In this document: positions 9,409 through 18,573 of the stretch, one piece after another
Layout: each line of letters starts with the position of its first letter
How positions within the stretch are numbered: position 1 is the stretch's first letter
Assembly: GCA_020634975.1 (NCBI GenBank)
Contig: JACKAQ010000001.1
Coordinates: forward strand, 682,001 to 746,000
Source of the DNA: JACKAQ01 sp020634975 [NCBI: Calditrichia bacterium]
Lineage (GTDB): Bacteria; Calditrichota; Calditrichia; RBG-13-44-9
Direction: 5' to 3'
DNA: 64,000 bases
Notes under the pieces: generated by a model
Told to the model about the DNA's origin: nothing
Databases searched by the model: none
The model's input: the letters and a program-made list of their open reading frames with translations, nothing else
Program-made: the position numbers and the translations under genes

Positions 9409-11292
9409 TCATTTCAGAACCATCAATTGATACGGCGCGAGTGTGAGCGACTGCGGATTTGGTATCAATTTTCGCAGCGGGCTTGCCAGATCCGAATATG
9501 AATTTTGCGGTAAAAACGATGTCTGAACCGTTTGCGACTCCGCCGAACTATTGGCGAAAACATATGCCGTTTCGTCGCCCAGCGAACGGCTGAACACCAA
9601 AACCCGCGGCTGATTTTCGGTGGCGATAAACGACATATCGCCGCGCGACAGCAGCGGATGTGCCTTTCGCATCCCGATCAAAAAGCTGTATTTGCCGAAC
9701 AATTGGCGATTGAAAGAAACGCTGTCCGGCGCGTGCGTGCTGCCATCAAAATTGTAAATTTCCGGTTCGAAAGCCATTTCCGGCCAAACCATCGGTTTGC
9801 GGCAATCGGGATCGTCGCCGCCCCACATGCCCGCTTCGTCGCCGTAATAAATCATCGGGGCGCCGGGAAGCGTCATTTGCAATCCCGCGATAAGTATTTG
9901 TTTTTGCACAGCTTCCGCGTTCGGTTTTCGGGCATAGTAATTGGCATTTTGCGACGGATTCGCTTCGTGATCAAACCATCGATCAGGATTCACAATCTGC
10001 GAAACCAATCGGTCGGTGTCGTGACTGTCCATTAAATTCATGCAAACCTGCATATTTTCGAACGGGTAATCGCGCAAAATGGTTCGCAGCGAATCGGCAA
10101 ATCCGGTCGCGTTTGTGCCGGTTTTTTGGTCGATCACAAAATGTTTGATTGCACGGGCAACGCGGTAATTCATCACGGCATCGAACGCGCCATCGAACCA
10201 CGGCGCCGCATTGAACATGCGGTTGTTCGGCCAATCTTCCCACCAGACTTCGCCGGTGGTGTAGGCATTCGGATTGATCGCTTTCACCCATTTTTGAAAA
10301 TCTTTCCAGAATGCGATGTCCACTTTTTCCGCGACATCCAGCCGCCAGCCATCGATGCCGTCAGAAGGATCGCCGTCGCCATTCGGGTCCATCCAGCGCT
10401 GAACGATCGCCCGAACGTGCGCCCGCGGACCGCTCACCAGCCCGTTTTCGTCCTCGCGAAATTCCGGCAAATCCTTTACGCCAGCCCATCCGCCGTAATC
10501 GAATTCGTTTTCCGGCGTCGCGGGATCGTCCCATTTATGGACAATGTACCAATCCGCAAACGGCGATTTTTCCTGATTTTCGAGCACATCGCGGAACGCC
10601 CAGAAATTATTGCCGGTGTGATTGAACACGCCATCGATAATCACTTTGATTTCGCGATCGTGGCATTTTTGGATGAGTTGCAAAAACAGGCTGTCTGCGC
10701 TCGTCCATTGCCAGGTTGCCGGATCGGCGGGATTTTCGGTTGCCCAAATCTCCCGGTCTTTTTCCGGGTTCGGGCCAAAATTGTTGTCGATGTGATGATA
10801 CATCGCCGCGTCATATTTGTGCAGCGATGGCGATTCGAACAGCGGATTAAAATAAATGGCAGTGATGCCCAATTTTTGGAGATAATCCAGACGGTCGATC
10901 ACGCCCTGCAGATCGCCGCCGTAGCGCCGCGCACCGGCGTTGATATTGTGATTCGGTGCACCGGGTTTTGCCCACGTAAAGTGCTGTTTCCACTGCACTT
11001 CCGCCTCCCACGGCTGCAGCGCGTACCAATCGGATGTCCACGGATGCGTTTGCCAGTTTTCGGAAACGACATACGGCCAACTGTTCGCAAAATCGACCGG
11101 TTTGGGATCGTTGGCGGGATCGCCGTTGGCAAATCGTTCCGGGAAAATTTGATACCAAATGGCGCTTTTCGCCCATTCCGGCACCGGATTTTTGGTATTT
11201 TCCGGCTGTTGGCAGGCGGTAAACAGCAGCGCGGCAATTGCAAAAATCAGCGAAAAAAAGCCACTCAACTGTGGATATTTTTTGGATGTCAT
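9409..11292 (-). CDS. GH13 alpha-amylase family lipoprotein
   Basis: A 627-residue enzyme starting at ATG 11292, chosen over an upstream TTG-type start because it has GGGAG just upstream and gives a proper lipoprotein signal (lipobox FTAC, Cys27). The rest is a GH13 barrel: region I DGVFNHTG (220-227), region II GWRLDVA with nucleophile Asp319, region III GEVWW with acid/base Glu348, and region IV MDSHDTDR with Asp425. It is followed by a C-terminal beta domain. The layout resembles neopullulanase/cyclomaltodextrinase-type enzymes that cut alpha-1,4 glucans. It is probably tethered to the periplasmic face or the outer membrane. It lies 53 nt from the SGNH operon on the same strand and could be co-transcribed with it. 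The exact substrate is not readable. Confidence 0.9.
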   Translation of the reverse strand: MTSKKYPQLSGFFSLIFAIAALLFTACQQPENTKNPVPEWAKSAIWYQIFPERFANGDPANDPKPVDFANSWPYVVSENWQTHPWTSDWYALQPWEAEVQWKQHFTWAKPGAPNHNINAGARRYGGDLQGVIDRLDYLQKLGITAIYFNPLFESPSLHKYDAAMYHHIDNNFGPNPEKDREIWATENPADPATWQWTSADSLFLQLIQKCHDREIKVIIDGVFNHTGNNFWAFRDVLENQEKSPFADWYIVHKWDDPATPENEFDYGGWAGVKDLPEFREDENGLVSGPRAHVRAIVQRWMDPNGDGDPSDGIDGWRLDVAEKVDIAFWKDFQKWVKAINPNAYTTGEVWWEDWPNNRMFNAAPWFDGAFDAVMNYRVARAIKHFVIDQKTGTNATGFADSLRTILRDYPFENMQVCMNLMDSHDTDRLVSQIVNPDRWFDHEANPSQNANYYARKPNAEAVQKQILIAGLQMTLPGAPMIYYGDEAGMWGGDDPDCRKPMVWPEMAFEPEIYNFDGSTHAPDSVSFNRQLFGKYSFLIGMRKAHPLLSRGDMSFIATENQPRVLVFSRSLGDETAYVFANSSAESQTVQTSFLPQNSYSDLASPLRKLIPNPQSLTLAPYQLMVLK

Positions 11293-11476
11293 GGCGTCTC
11301 CCGGTTTCAGCGAAAAACATACCGTACCCGCTTCGATAAAACAAGATTTTTTCAAATGGCTAATTCTGATGTGGTTTTAAATTGAATTTTGGAGGATTTT
11401 TGGGCAAATCAACCGTATTTTAGGGCAGAAAAACGAGTTAAACAATTGTCAACTTCTATTGTGTTCGGGATAAACT

Positions 11477-13147
11477 ATGAAATACTTTAAACTATTGTTT
11501 TTGTTGATATTGAGCAGCTTTTTGGGTGCCCAATCGAATATCAATTGGACAGACGTGACCAGCCAGCACAATTTGCCCGCAGGCGTTAAGTTATTCGCCG
11601 GTGAGCGCAGCAGTCCGTTGCTGAAAACGTGGTATCTGGAAGCTGATTTGAACCAACCGGATTTGATCGTCCGACCGTATCTCGGTTCGCTAAAAGGGTT
11701 AACCAGTTTCACCCAATCGGTTGGCGCGTACGCGGCGGTCAACGGCGGATATTTTGGCGGCACAAGCTCTGTATCTACTGTGGTTTATCCCGGAGAAGTG
11801 CTGGCACAAAATATCGCGGTCGTCAACCGCGACGGGCAGCAATTTACGCTCACGCGCAGCTTTTTCGGATTCAACGATCAATTCGAACCGTCCGTTGACT
11901 GGGTTTTCCATTTTGACGGAACCATCGGCGGGTTGTATCGCTTTGACGCGCCCACCCAAAATTTGCCCGGCTCCCCTGCCCCGCCACCCGATTCCAGCGA
12001 TGGCATCCAATATCGCGATGCGCTGATTGGCATCGGCGGCGGGCCAACGCTCGTAAAAAACGGGATGCAGGAAATCACTTACAATCAGGAAGTGTTTTTC
12101 GGTTCCGGCGTGGGTTTCGATAATAGCGATCCGCGAACGGCGGTTGGATTCACTGCTGATAATCGCGTCATTATGCTGGTCGCGGACGGGCGCAGCAGCA
12201 CTTGGAGCAACGGCGTCAGCTTGCCGGAATTGGCGAATATCATGATCGAACTCGGCTGCGTTGAAGCGATGAATCTCGATGGCGGCGGCTCATCGCAGAT
12301 GGCCGTTGGCGGCACGCTGATCAATCGCCCGGAGGGCGGCACGTTCCAGCGCGCAGTGCCATCGATTTTGGCGATCACCCACATCGATTCGCTAAATTTG
12401 CCGCAAATACCTGTTTTTGAAGAAATTATCGACACGGAAGATGATAACGCATCGCTGGAAGGCATCGGCTGGTTTCCGTCCGCCAATCCCGGATTTTGGG
12501 GCGGCACGCCTGCGCAACTCAACAGCAAAGGCGATGGCAGCAATTACGCGGTGTTTCGCCCGAATTTGCCGGCGGCGGCAACTTATCAGGTGTATGCGTG
12601 GTGGGTGGCGTCGTCCAATCGCTGCACGGATACGCCGGTTGTGGTGCGCCACGCCAACGGCACAGACACGGTTCGGGTGGACCAAACCGGCAGCACGGCG
12701 CAGTGGAATCTCATCGGCGAATACAGCTTTAGCGGCACATCCGCGGACGAAGTGATCATCTCCAACGCGGCGAATAACGGCACGTTTATCGTTGCGGACG
12801 GCGTGCGGTTTACCTCTTTCGACAGCAGCGCAGTGGTGGGCATTTCGCCGGAAAAACTGCCGGTGTCGCAGCGATTCAAATTGTATCAAAACTACCCGAA
12901 TCCCTTCAATCCGGTAACGGAAATCAGCTACCAACTCGCTATTTCCAGCGATGTGAAGTTGCAAATTTACAATAGCTTAGGCGAGAAAATCAGAACATTG
13001 GTGAACGACGCTCAACCTGCCGGATTCAAAACCGTGCAGTGGGACGGCCGCAACGATGTTGGCGAAGCAGTTGCCAGCGGTGTTTACATTTACCGGCTGA
13101 ACGTCGGCGGGTTTTCCGAGCAGCGGAAAATGCTGCTGGTTCGATAA
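11477..13147 (+). CDS. Secreted phosphodiester glycosidase-family protein with C-terminal sorting domain
   Basis: A 556-residue secreted protein. After the signal peptide (about 1-18, ending FLGAQS) comes a phosphodiester glycosidase (NAGPA/DUF2233-like) domain, about 40-300, with GIGGGPTLVKNG, DPRTAVGFT and the hallmark MNLDGGGSSQMAVGG. A second domain (about 315-445, EGIGWFPSANPGFWGG to FIVADGVRF) resembles golvesin/Xly-type carbohydrate-binding domains. The last 90 residues are a type IX-like sorting domain (LYQNYPNPFNPVTEISY, then GVYIYRL). The family removes GlcNAc from phosphodiesters or acts on related exopolymers; the substrate here is unknown. GGGA lies 6 nt before ATG. It is divergent from the GH13 gene at 9409-11292. 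Confidence 0.88.
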   Translation: MKYFKLLFLLILSSFLGAQSNINWTDVTSQHNLPAGVKLFAGERSSPLLKTWYLEADLNQPDLIVRPYLGSLKGLTSFTQSVGAYAAVNGGYFGGTSSVSTVVYPGEVLAQNIAVVNRDGQQFTLTRSFFGFNDQFEPSVDWVFHFDGTIGGLYRFDAPTQNLPGSPAPPPDSSDGIQYRDALIGIGGGPTLVKNGMQEITYNQEVFFGSGVGFDNSDPRTAVGFTADNRVIMLVADGRSSTWSNGVSLPELANIMIELGCVEAMNLDGGGSSQMAVGGTLINRPEGGTFQRAVPSILAITHIDSLNLPQIPVFEEIIDTEDDNASLEGIGWFPSANPGFWGGTPAQLNSKGDGSNYAVFRPNLPAAATYQVYAWWVASSNRCTDTPVVVRHANGTDTVRVDQTGSTAQWNLIGEYSFSGTSADEVIISNAANNGTFIVADGVRFTSFDSSAVVGISPEKLPVSQRFKLYQNYPNPFNPVTEISYQLAISSDVKLQIYNSLGEKIRTLVNDAQPAGFKTVQWDGRNDVGEAVASGVYIYRLNVGGFSEQRKMLLVR

Positions 13148-13180
13148 TTTTTGGCATTCCTTAAAATCTCATAAACCAAT

Positions 13181-13256
13181 GCCACGGAGACACTGAGTGC
13201 ACAGAGATTTGAAAACGAACAACGTATCTCCTTTGCGCCCTCGGTGGCTCTGTGGC
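13181..13256. repeat. Imperfect inverted repeat (76 bp)
   Basis: The arm starting GCCACGGAGACACTGAG (13181) is mirrored by the arm ending CCCTCGGTGGCTCTGTGGC (13256), with about 25 bp between them. It sits between two convergent genes. It looks like the cruciform-type repeat found dispersed in many environmental genomes. It has no T-tract, so it is not a standard terminator. Confidence 0.7.
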
Positions 13257-13321
13257 TAAAGTTTTTCACTTTTTTTATCAAAGAAAATTTGTGGAACACA
13301 CGCGGGGATTCCCATCGAAAA

Positions 13322-14809
13322 TCACCCGGAAATCAACTTTGCCAGCGATTGCACGCCGTTGGCAATCTCGGTTTCGTCGAATGCGGCAAAGCCCAGAACA
13401 ATCCCGTTAACCGATTGTTTTTCATCGTGATAGTAGGTGGAAAGCGCCCGCACATCCAGCGGGATTTTCGCCGCTTTTTCGGTTAAATCCAGATCGCTGC
13501 CGCGATGCAGTTTTGCAGTAACCTGCAATCCCGTTTCGGTCGGAAAAATGGACAATGCACCGCCCAAATCGCGATCCAGCGCAGCCAGCAACATTTCCCG
13601 CCGCTCGTGATACAACATGCGCATCTGGCGAATGTGCCGGGCAAAATGCCCTTCCTCGATGAACGCCGCCAGCGTCGCTTGCGTGATCACGCTGCCCTGC
13701 CGCTCACTGAGCGATCGCGCTGAGACAAACGCATCCACAAGCGAATGCGGCACCACCAGATAACCCAATCCCAACCCCGGAAACAGCACCTTGCTGAACG
13801 TGCCCATGTAAATGACGCAGCCGTTGCGATCCAGCCCCTGCAGCGAGGAAATCGGGTGACCGGTGTAGCGATATTCGCTGTCGTAATCGTCCTCCAAAAT
13901 CCATGCGCGGGATTTCGCCGCCCAGTCGAGCAACTGGATGCGCCGCGAAAGAGTCATCGTTACGCCGAGCGGATATTGGTGCGAAGGCGTCACATACGCC
14001 AGCCGCGCCGCCGGATCGGCAGCGTTTCCGGTGGTGGTGCACAGCCCTTTTTCGTCCACTTTGACGGGAATCAACCGACCGCCGAGCGACGCAACAGATT
14101 CCTTGAATCCGCTGTATCCCGGCTCCTCCGTCCATGCGGCTTCGCCCTCGTCGAGCAGCACGCGATTGACCAGATCGATGGCTTGCTGCGAACCGTTGGT
14201 GATGATCACCTGATCCGCATCGCAGCGCACCGCGCGGGAAATCCGCAGATAATCGGCAATTGCCTCCCGCAACGGACGGAAGCCGCACGGATCACCATAA
14301 CCCAATGTTTCCATTGAAATTGAACGACTTTCTCGAGCGAGCAATTTCGTCCACAATTGCTGCGGAAATTCGCGCAGCGCCGGAATTCCCGGGCGAAACG
14401 GTTGCAGATTTACCCGCATTTTCCGGGTGAAAACAGAAACGCGTTTGATCCGTTCACCGCGACCGGAAATTTTCGGCAGCACGCTGAACGGCGCGGTTTT
14501 CGCGACGGAATCGGTGCAGACTTCCAGCAAATCTTCGGGAATCGTTTCGCTGACGAAGGTTCCGGCACCGCTTTTCCCCTCGATGTAGCCTTCGGAAAGC
14601 AGGTGATCGAACGCCAGCAGCACGGTCGTTCGGGAAACCGAGAGATCCGTTGCCAGCTCGCGGGTGGGCGGCAACTGCTCCCCGGGACGGAGTTGTTTTT
14701 CCAAAATCGCCTGCCGCAGCGCTTCATATAATTGTAGATACAGCGATTTTTTCGCCGAAGCGTCCAGTTTCAGTCCGGCGAGCGCAAATTCGCGTTTGGT
14801 TTTTGGCAT
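13322..14809 (-). CDS. MocR/PdxR-family transcriptional regulator (GntR-type HTH fused to aminotransferase fold)
   Basis: A 495-residue regulator. A GntR-type winged helix (about 22-88, LPPTRELATDLSVSRTTVLLAFDHL) is followed by a fold-type I aminotransferase-like domain (about 130-490). PLP-site residues are kept: NGSQQAIDL (205-213), EDDYDSEYR (306-314) and the Schiff-base lysine in GTFSK (Lys340). MocR proteins sense PLP or amino-acid derivatives and usually control vitamin B6, GABA, taurine or transport genes next to them. Here the divergent gene at 15025 encodes a pyridoxamine-phosphate-oxidase-like FMN protein, followed by two transporters, which are the likely targets. The start ATG at 14809 fits the domain start. 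Confidence 0.88.
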   Translation of the reverse strand: MPKTKREFALAGLKLDASAKKSLYLQLYEALRQAILEKQLRPGEQLPPTRELATDLSVSRTTVLLAFDHLLSEGYIEGKSGAGTFVSETIPEDLLEVCTDSVAKTAPFSVLPKISGRGERIKRVSVFTRKMRVNLQPFRPGIPALREFPQQLWTKLLARESRSISMETLGYGDPCGFRPLREAIADYLRISRAVRCDADQVIITNGSQQAIDLVNRVLLDEGEAAWTEEPGYSGFKESVASLGGRLIPVKVDEKGLCTTTGNAADPAARLAYVTPSHQYPLGVTMTLSRRIQLLDWAAKSRAWILEDDYDSEYRYTGHPISSLQGLDRNGCVIYMGTFSKVLFPGLGLGYLVVPHSLVDAFVSARSLSERQGSVITQATLAAFIEEGHFARHIRQMRMLYHERREMLLAALDRDLGGALSIFPTETGLQVTAKLHRGSDLDLTEKAAKIPLDVRALSTYYHDEKQSVNGIVLGFAAFDETEIANGVQSLAKLISG

Positions 14810-14855
14810 GTCAGTATTGTGTTTTTGTGTTTTTTAATTTGATTCGACGGTGCCC

Positions 14856-14885
14856 ATTGAGCCCTGAGCCTGTCGTAGGGCGGAC
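14856..14885 (-). repeat. 30-bp dispersed repeat, copy A (inverted)
   Basis: Read on the minus strand this is GTCCGCCCTA followed by CGACAGGCTCAGGGCTCAAT. It matches 17941-17970 on the plus strand at 29 of 30 positions, so the two form an inverted pair around the three genes 15025-17909. A partial copy is at 34320-34336 and a relative is inside 59662-59854. Confidence 0.85.
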
Positions 14886-15024
14886 GAAATGCCTTATCCC
14901 TCATCCACTCATCCACCTATTCACCCTAATAAATTGGTATCATCATTTTATCAAAAATGGCTCTTGTAATCAAGCCGATTTTATTTTAGAATATGCCTGC
15001 ATCGATTAAAAAAAGGAGAAACAG

Positions 15025-15612
15025 ATGCCGAAACCTGCCAGCGAACAACCGATCAGCAAAGTGCGCCGTGCGGATCGCGCGGTCACCGACGACGGCTGGA
15101 TTCGCGATTTTTTGCAACGCGCACCGATGGGCGCATTCGCCACAATTTCCGGCGATCAGCCGTTTATCAACAGCAATATTTTTGTGTTCGATGCGGCAGC
15201 ACACGCGATCTATTTTCACACCGCCAAAACCGGGCGCACCCGCAGCAACGTGCAGAAACATTCGCAGGTCTGTTTCAGCGTCAGCGAAATGGGGCGACTG
15301 CTTCCGGCGGAAGAGGCGTTGCATTTCAGCGTGGAATATCGCGGGGTGGCGGTGTTTGGCGAGCTGCACATTATCGATGATGAAAACGAAGCCGCAAACG
15401 CGTTGCAACTGTTGCTGGATAAGTATTTCCCGCATCTGCAGCCGGGAAAGGATTACCGTCCGGTGGTGGCGGAGGAATTGAAACGCACCACGGTTTACCG
15501 GCTGGAAATTCGCGAATGGAGCGGCAAACAGAAACAGGTTGAAGCTGATTTTCCCGGCGCTTTCCGGTACGAATCGCTGCCGGAAATTTTGATCACCGGT
15601 AACAATTTTTAG
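15025..15612 (+). CDS. Pyridoxamine 5'-phosphate oxidase-family FMN-binding protein
   Basis: A 195-residue protein with the split beta-barrel of FMN-binding pyridoxamine-phosphate-oxidase-like (NimA/HugZ-like) proteins: GAFATISGDQPFINSNIFVFD near residues 37-55, then IYFHTAKTGRTRSNVQKHSQVCFSVSE. It lacks the full PdxH signature, so I would not call it the B6 enzyme; members often reduce small molecules or bind flavin. The strong site AGGAG lies 7 nt before ATG. It is divergent from the MocR gene and 71 nt upstream of the DMT transporter, so regulation by MocR is likely. The substrate is unknown. Confidence 0.8.
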   Translation: MPKPASEQPISKVRRADRAVTDDGWIRDFLQRAPMGAFATISGDQPFINSNIFVFDAAAHAIYFHTAKTGRTRSNVQKHSQVCFSVSEMGRLLPAEEALHFSVEYRGVAVFGELHIIDDENEAANALQLLLDKYFPHLQPGKDYRPVVAEELKRTTVYRLEIREWSGKQKQVEADFPGAFRYESLPEILITGNNF

Positions 15613-15683
15613 GTGCGCAACTTTCGGGTGGTTTATGTCTAAAAATCGCGTTAGCTTGGAGCGCGAAAACTGAGGAAAATATC

Positions 15684-16682
15684 ATGAGCAATACATTTTT
15701 TTCAAAATTATCGGTACGGATCGCGGCGGGACTCGGCACGCTTTACCTGCTATGGGGATCAACATATCTCGGTATAAAATACGCAATTGCGACAATTCCG
15801 CCATATTTTATGTCGTCATCGCGGTTTATTGTCGCCGGATTGATTTTGTATGCGTGGGCAGTGTTGAAAGGTGCGGAACGCCCGAACTTGCGACACTGGC
15901 GCAGCGCCGCTATCGTCGGCGGATTTTTGCTGCTGGGCGGCAATGCCAGCGTGGCGTGGGCGGAACAGCATGTGCCGTCGAGCATCGCTTCTCTGATTAT
16001 CGCAACCATGCCGCTGTGGATGGTGATGATGGATTGGCTCTGGCAAAAACAGGAGCGACCGAGCGGACGGGTTTTCGCGGGCATCGCACTCGGATTTGTG
16101 GGCATCGCGTTGCTGGTGCGTCCGCAAAACAGCGGCGAGCTGATGGCATTTGAACCTGTCGGTATTTTTGCGCTGATGCTGGCGGCGATTCTCTGGTCCA
16201 CAGGATCGCTATATTCGCGGAACGCGTATTTGCCGAAATCGAAGCTGCAGGGCATCGGCATGCAAATGATCGCCGGTGGCGGGATGGTTTTTCTCGCGGG
16301 ACTGGCGCGCGGCGAATGGGCGGAATTTTCGTTCGCAAATATCTCACAAAGTTCTTTTTTGGCGTGGCTGTATCTGCTTATCTTCGGTTCGATGATCGGT
16401 TTTAGCTGCTATATTTGGCTGCTGAAAGTTGCGCCGGCAGATCGCGTTTCAACCTATGCATACGTCAATCCGGTAGTTGCGGTGTTCCTCGGCTGGCTGT
16501 TTTTGGATGAACCCGTAACGACCCAAACAGCCATCGCCAGCGCGATAATTATTCTTTCAGTAGTGTTGATCATCAACCGGAAACGCTCGTCTGCACCGCA
16601 AGTTGAGGCGGTAAAACCGGCGGTCGTGCCCGTAAAAATCAGCAGCAGAAAACCGGTTCAACTGGAAGAACTTGAACCGTAA
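15684..16682 (+). CDS. EamA/DMT-superfamily transporter
   Basis: A 332-residue inner-membrane protein with about ten hydrophobic helices arranged as two EamA repeats (about 14-146 and 158-297). Typical motifs are LLWGSTYLGIKYAIATIPPYFMSSSRFIVAG in the first repeat and SYIWLLKVAPADRVSTYAYVNPVVAVFLGWLFLDEP in the second. Members export amino acids, nucleotides or drugs. The C-terminal tail after residue 300 is polar. GAGG lies 8 nt before ATG. It follows the FMN-binding protein and precedes an MFS transporter by 21 nt, making an operon that a MocR protein may control; amino-acid or vitamer efflux would fit this setting but is inference. Confidence 0.88.
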   Translation: MSNTFFSKLSVRIAAGLGTLYLLWGSTYLGIKYAIATIPPYFMSSSRFIVAGLILYAWAVLKGAERPNLRHWRSAAIVGGFLLLGGNASVAWAEQHVPSSIASLIIATMPLWMVMMDWLWQKQERPSGRVFAGIALGFVGIALLVRPQNSGELMAFEPVGIFALMLAAILWSTGSLYSRNAYLPKSKLQGIGMQMIAGGGMVFLAGLARGEWAEFSFANISQSSFLAWLYLLIFGSMIGFSCYIWLLKVAPADRVSTYAYVNPVVAVFLGWLFLDEPVTTQTAIASAIIILSVVLIINRKRSSAPQVEAVKPAVVPVKISSRKPVQLEELEP

Positions 16683-16703
16683 CCGCTTTATGAAAGCGCC
16701 ACA

Positions 16704-17909
16704 ATGGATGATCAACAGCGTCGTTTGCAGGCGAATATTCCCAAAATTTTGCTGCTAAACTTTTTTTACATGTTTCTGGTGATCATCCCCGTGATCGTGC
16801 CGTATTGGCAAATGCACGGGCTTTCGATGAGCGACATTTACCTCCTGCAATCCATTTTTGCGATTTCGGTTGTGATTCTCGAAGTGCCTTCCGGCTACAT
16901 TTCCGATTTGCTCGGACGAAAAAATACGATCGTTGCCGCCGGGATTTTCAGCGGCACGGCGTATTCCATTTTTATGATGAGCGAAAGTTTCGCGGGATTT
17001 TGCACGTTCGAAATCACGATGTCAATTGCCGTTAGCCTCATTTCCGGAACGGATGTCGCGCTGATTTACGATTCCATCGAACTGCTGGAAGACCGCAAGT
17101 TCAATCAAAACAGAATCTTGGGCAAAAAAGTTTTTTACAGCCAGATCGGCGAAACCATTGCCGCGCTCATCGGCGGAGCGGCTGCGGCGGTATCGTTGTA
17201 TCTGCCGGCGCAAATCAACGCGGTAACCGCGTGGATGCCGTTTGTCATCGGGCTGACGCTGTTCGAACCGCCGCGCCAATTGATGGATCGCCAAAAGCAT
17301 GCGGAAAATATTCGCTATATTTATCGTTCCCTGTTTCAGCATTCCAAGCTGCTCACTTTTATCATTTTAAATCTGGTGATTTACGGCGTTGCAACGCTAC
17401 TGGCGGTTTGGGCGTATCAGGGCTATTGGCAATCGATGGATATTCCGCTCAGTTGGTTTGGCTATTTGTGGGCAGGATTCAACCTGACGGTGGCGCTTTC
17501 CGGGCGTGCGGCGCATATTATTGAAGAAAAATTGGGCAGCACAACCGCAATTTTGCTGATCGCGCTGTTGCCCGTTGCCGGTTATTTGGGAATGGCAATG
17601 TTACCCGGATTGATCGGCGTTGCCGCTGGTCTGCTGTTCCAATTTTCGCGCGGGTTGAATCAGGTAGTGCTCCGCGATGCGCTGAATTCCCGCGTAAAAG
17701 CGGACATGCGGGCGACCGCAAATTCCGTTGCCAGTTTGGGCGTGCGGCTGGCGTTTGCGGGTATCGGTCCATTTTTGGGCTGGGGAATTGATGCATTCGG
17801 ATACGGCAGCGCTTTTGAGGGAATGGGCTGGCTGTATGTGGCGCTATTTTTTGTGATTTGTTTGCCGCTGCTTTCGCAGCGAAAGTTTTTCAAACCTGCG
17901 GGAAGTTGA
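16704..17909 (+). CDS. MFS transporter
   Basis: A 401-residue inner-membrane protein with about twelve hydrophobic segments and the MFS loop 2-3 signature in the form GYISDLLGRKNTIVAAG (about residues 67-83). The family moves small molecules with a proton gradient; this type resembles sugar-efflux or drug-efflux members, but no substrate can be assigned. It starts 21 nt after the DMT transporter, so the two exporters are probably co-expressed with the FMN-binding protein. No terminator hairpin follows; instead copy B of the 30-bp repeat lies 31 bp after the stop. Confidence 0.85.
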   Translation: MDDQQRRLQANIPKILLLNFFYMFLVIIPVIVPYWQMHGLSMSDIYLLQSIFAISVVILEVPSGYISDLLGRKNTIVAAGIFSGTAYSIFMMSESFAGFCTFEITMSIAVSLISGTDVALIYDSIELLEDRKFNQNRILGKKVFYSQIGETIAALIGGAAAAVSLYLPAQINAVTAWMPFVIGLTLFEPPRQLMDRQKHAENIRYIYRSLFQHSKLLTFIILNLVIYGVATLLAVWAYQGYWQSMDIPLSWFGYLWAGFNLTVALSGRAAHIIEEKLGSTTAILLIALLPVAGYLGMAMLPGLIGVAAGLLFQFSRGLNQVVLRDALNSRVKADMRATANSVASLGVRLAFAGIGPFLGWGIDAFGYGSAFEGMGWLYVALFFVICLPLLSQRKFFKPAGS

Positions 17910-17940
17910 TTGGATGGATGGGTGATTATATACGAACGGT

Positions 17941-17970
17941 GTCCGCCCTTCGACAGGCTCAGGGCTCAAT
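17941..17970 (+). repeat. 30-bp dispersed repeat, copy B
   Basis: GTCCGCCCTT followed by CGACAGGCTCAGGGCTCAAT; the inverted partner is 14856-14885 with one mismatch. Beyond the 30 bp both copies continue with a loosely matching CGTCGAAT about 6-8 bp further on. Confidence 0.85.
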
Positions 17971-18040
17971 TAACTTCGTCGAATACCATCAAAAAAAACT
18001 ATAACACCTAAACACAATAACACGATAACACTCTCCCTCC

Positions 18041-18421
18041 TCACCTGAATGCCAGCCATTTTTCCGTGATGGTCCGATTGGCAAATTCCCGAACCTGCAA
18101 CAGCGGATTTTCTCCTTTTTCCACCGATTTCAGGAAATCGCAAATCGCATCGCGGAGCTGCAAAACGGCGGTTTCGTCGATCGCTAATCGATACGCAATA
18201 ATTGTGTTGCAGTGCCGCAACGCTTTTCCCCATAAATTTCTGCAACCGGTCAAATTCCCGTTTTCAAAATGATGCGCACCGACGCTCAGTTGGATCATCG
18301 CCTGCCAAAAGCTGCGCTCGTGTCCGCACATGGTTTTCCACGGGATTTCCCAATGCTCGTGCGCGTCAAAAAAATTGCCAGCTTGCAGGCATTGCCAGCC
18401 GTTTTGCAGATGATTTTTCAT
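18041..18421 (-). CDS. DUF309-family protein
   Basis: A 126-residue, mostly helical cytoplasmic protein. The N-terminal stretch FFDAHEHWEIPWK carries the HExxE/W pattern typical of DUF309 proteins (His and Glu residues that may bind a metal), and LSVGAHHFENGN further on is also typical of that family. The biochemical role of DUF309 is not established. It is transcribed toward the MFS gene and divergent from the signalling island at 18574. The ribosome site is weak (TTGGAAC before ATG). Confidence 0.8.
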   Translation of the reverse strand: MKNHLQNGWQCLQAGNFFDAHEHWEIPWKTMCGHERSFWQAMIQLSVGAHHFENGNLTGCRNLWGKALRHCNTIIAYRLAIDETAVLQLRDAICDFLKSVEKGENPLLQVREFANRTITEKWLAFR

Positions 18422-18573
18422 GTTCCAACAGTTTTTGTTTGCAATTTCCGGTCAATTGCCGAAATCATCAAGTCCTTTCTTAATTGTTCGATAATGACAA
18501 TGTTCTGCATAATTGCACGACGAATAAAGGCTCATTATAAGGGAATTTAACAGCATACAGCGGAGGTTCTTTG

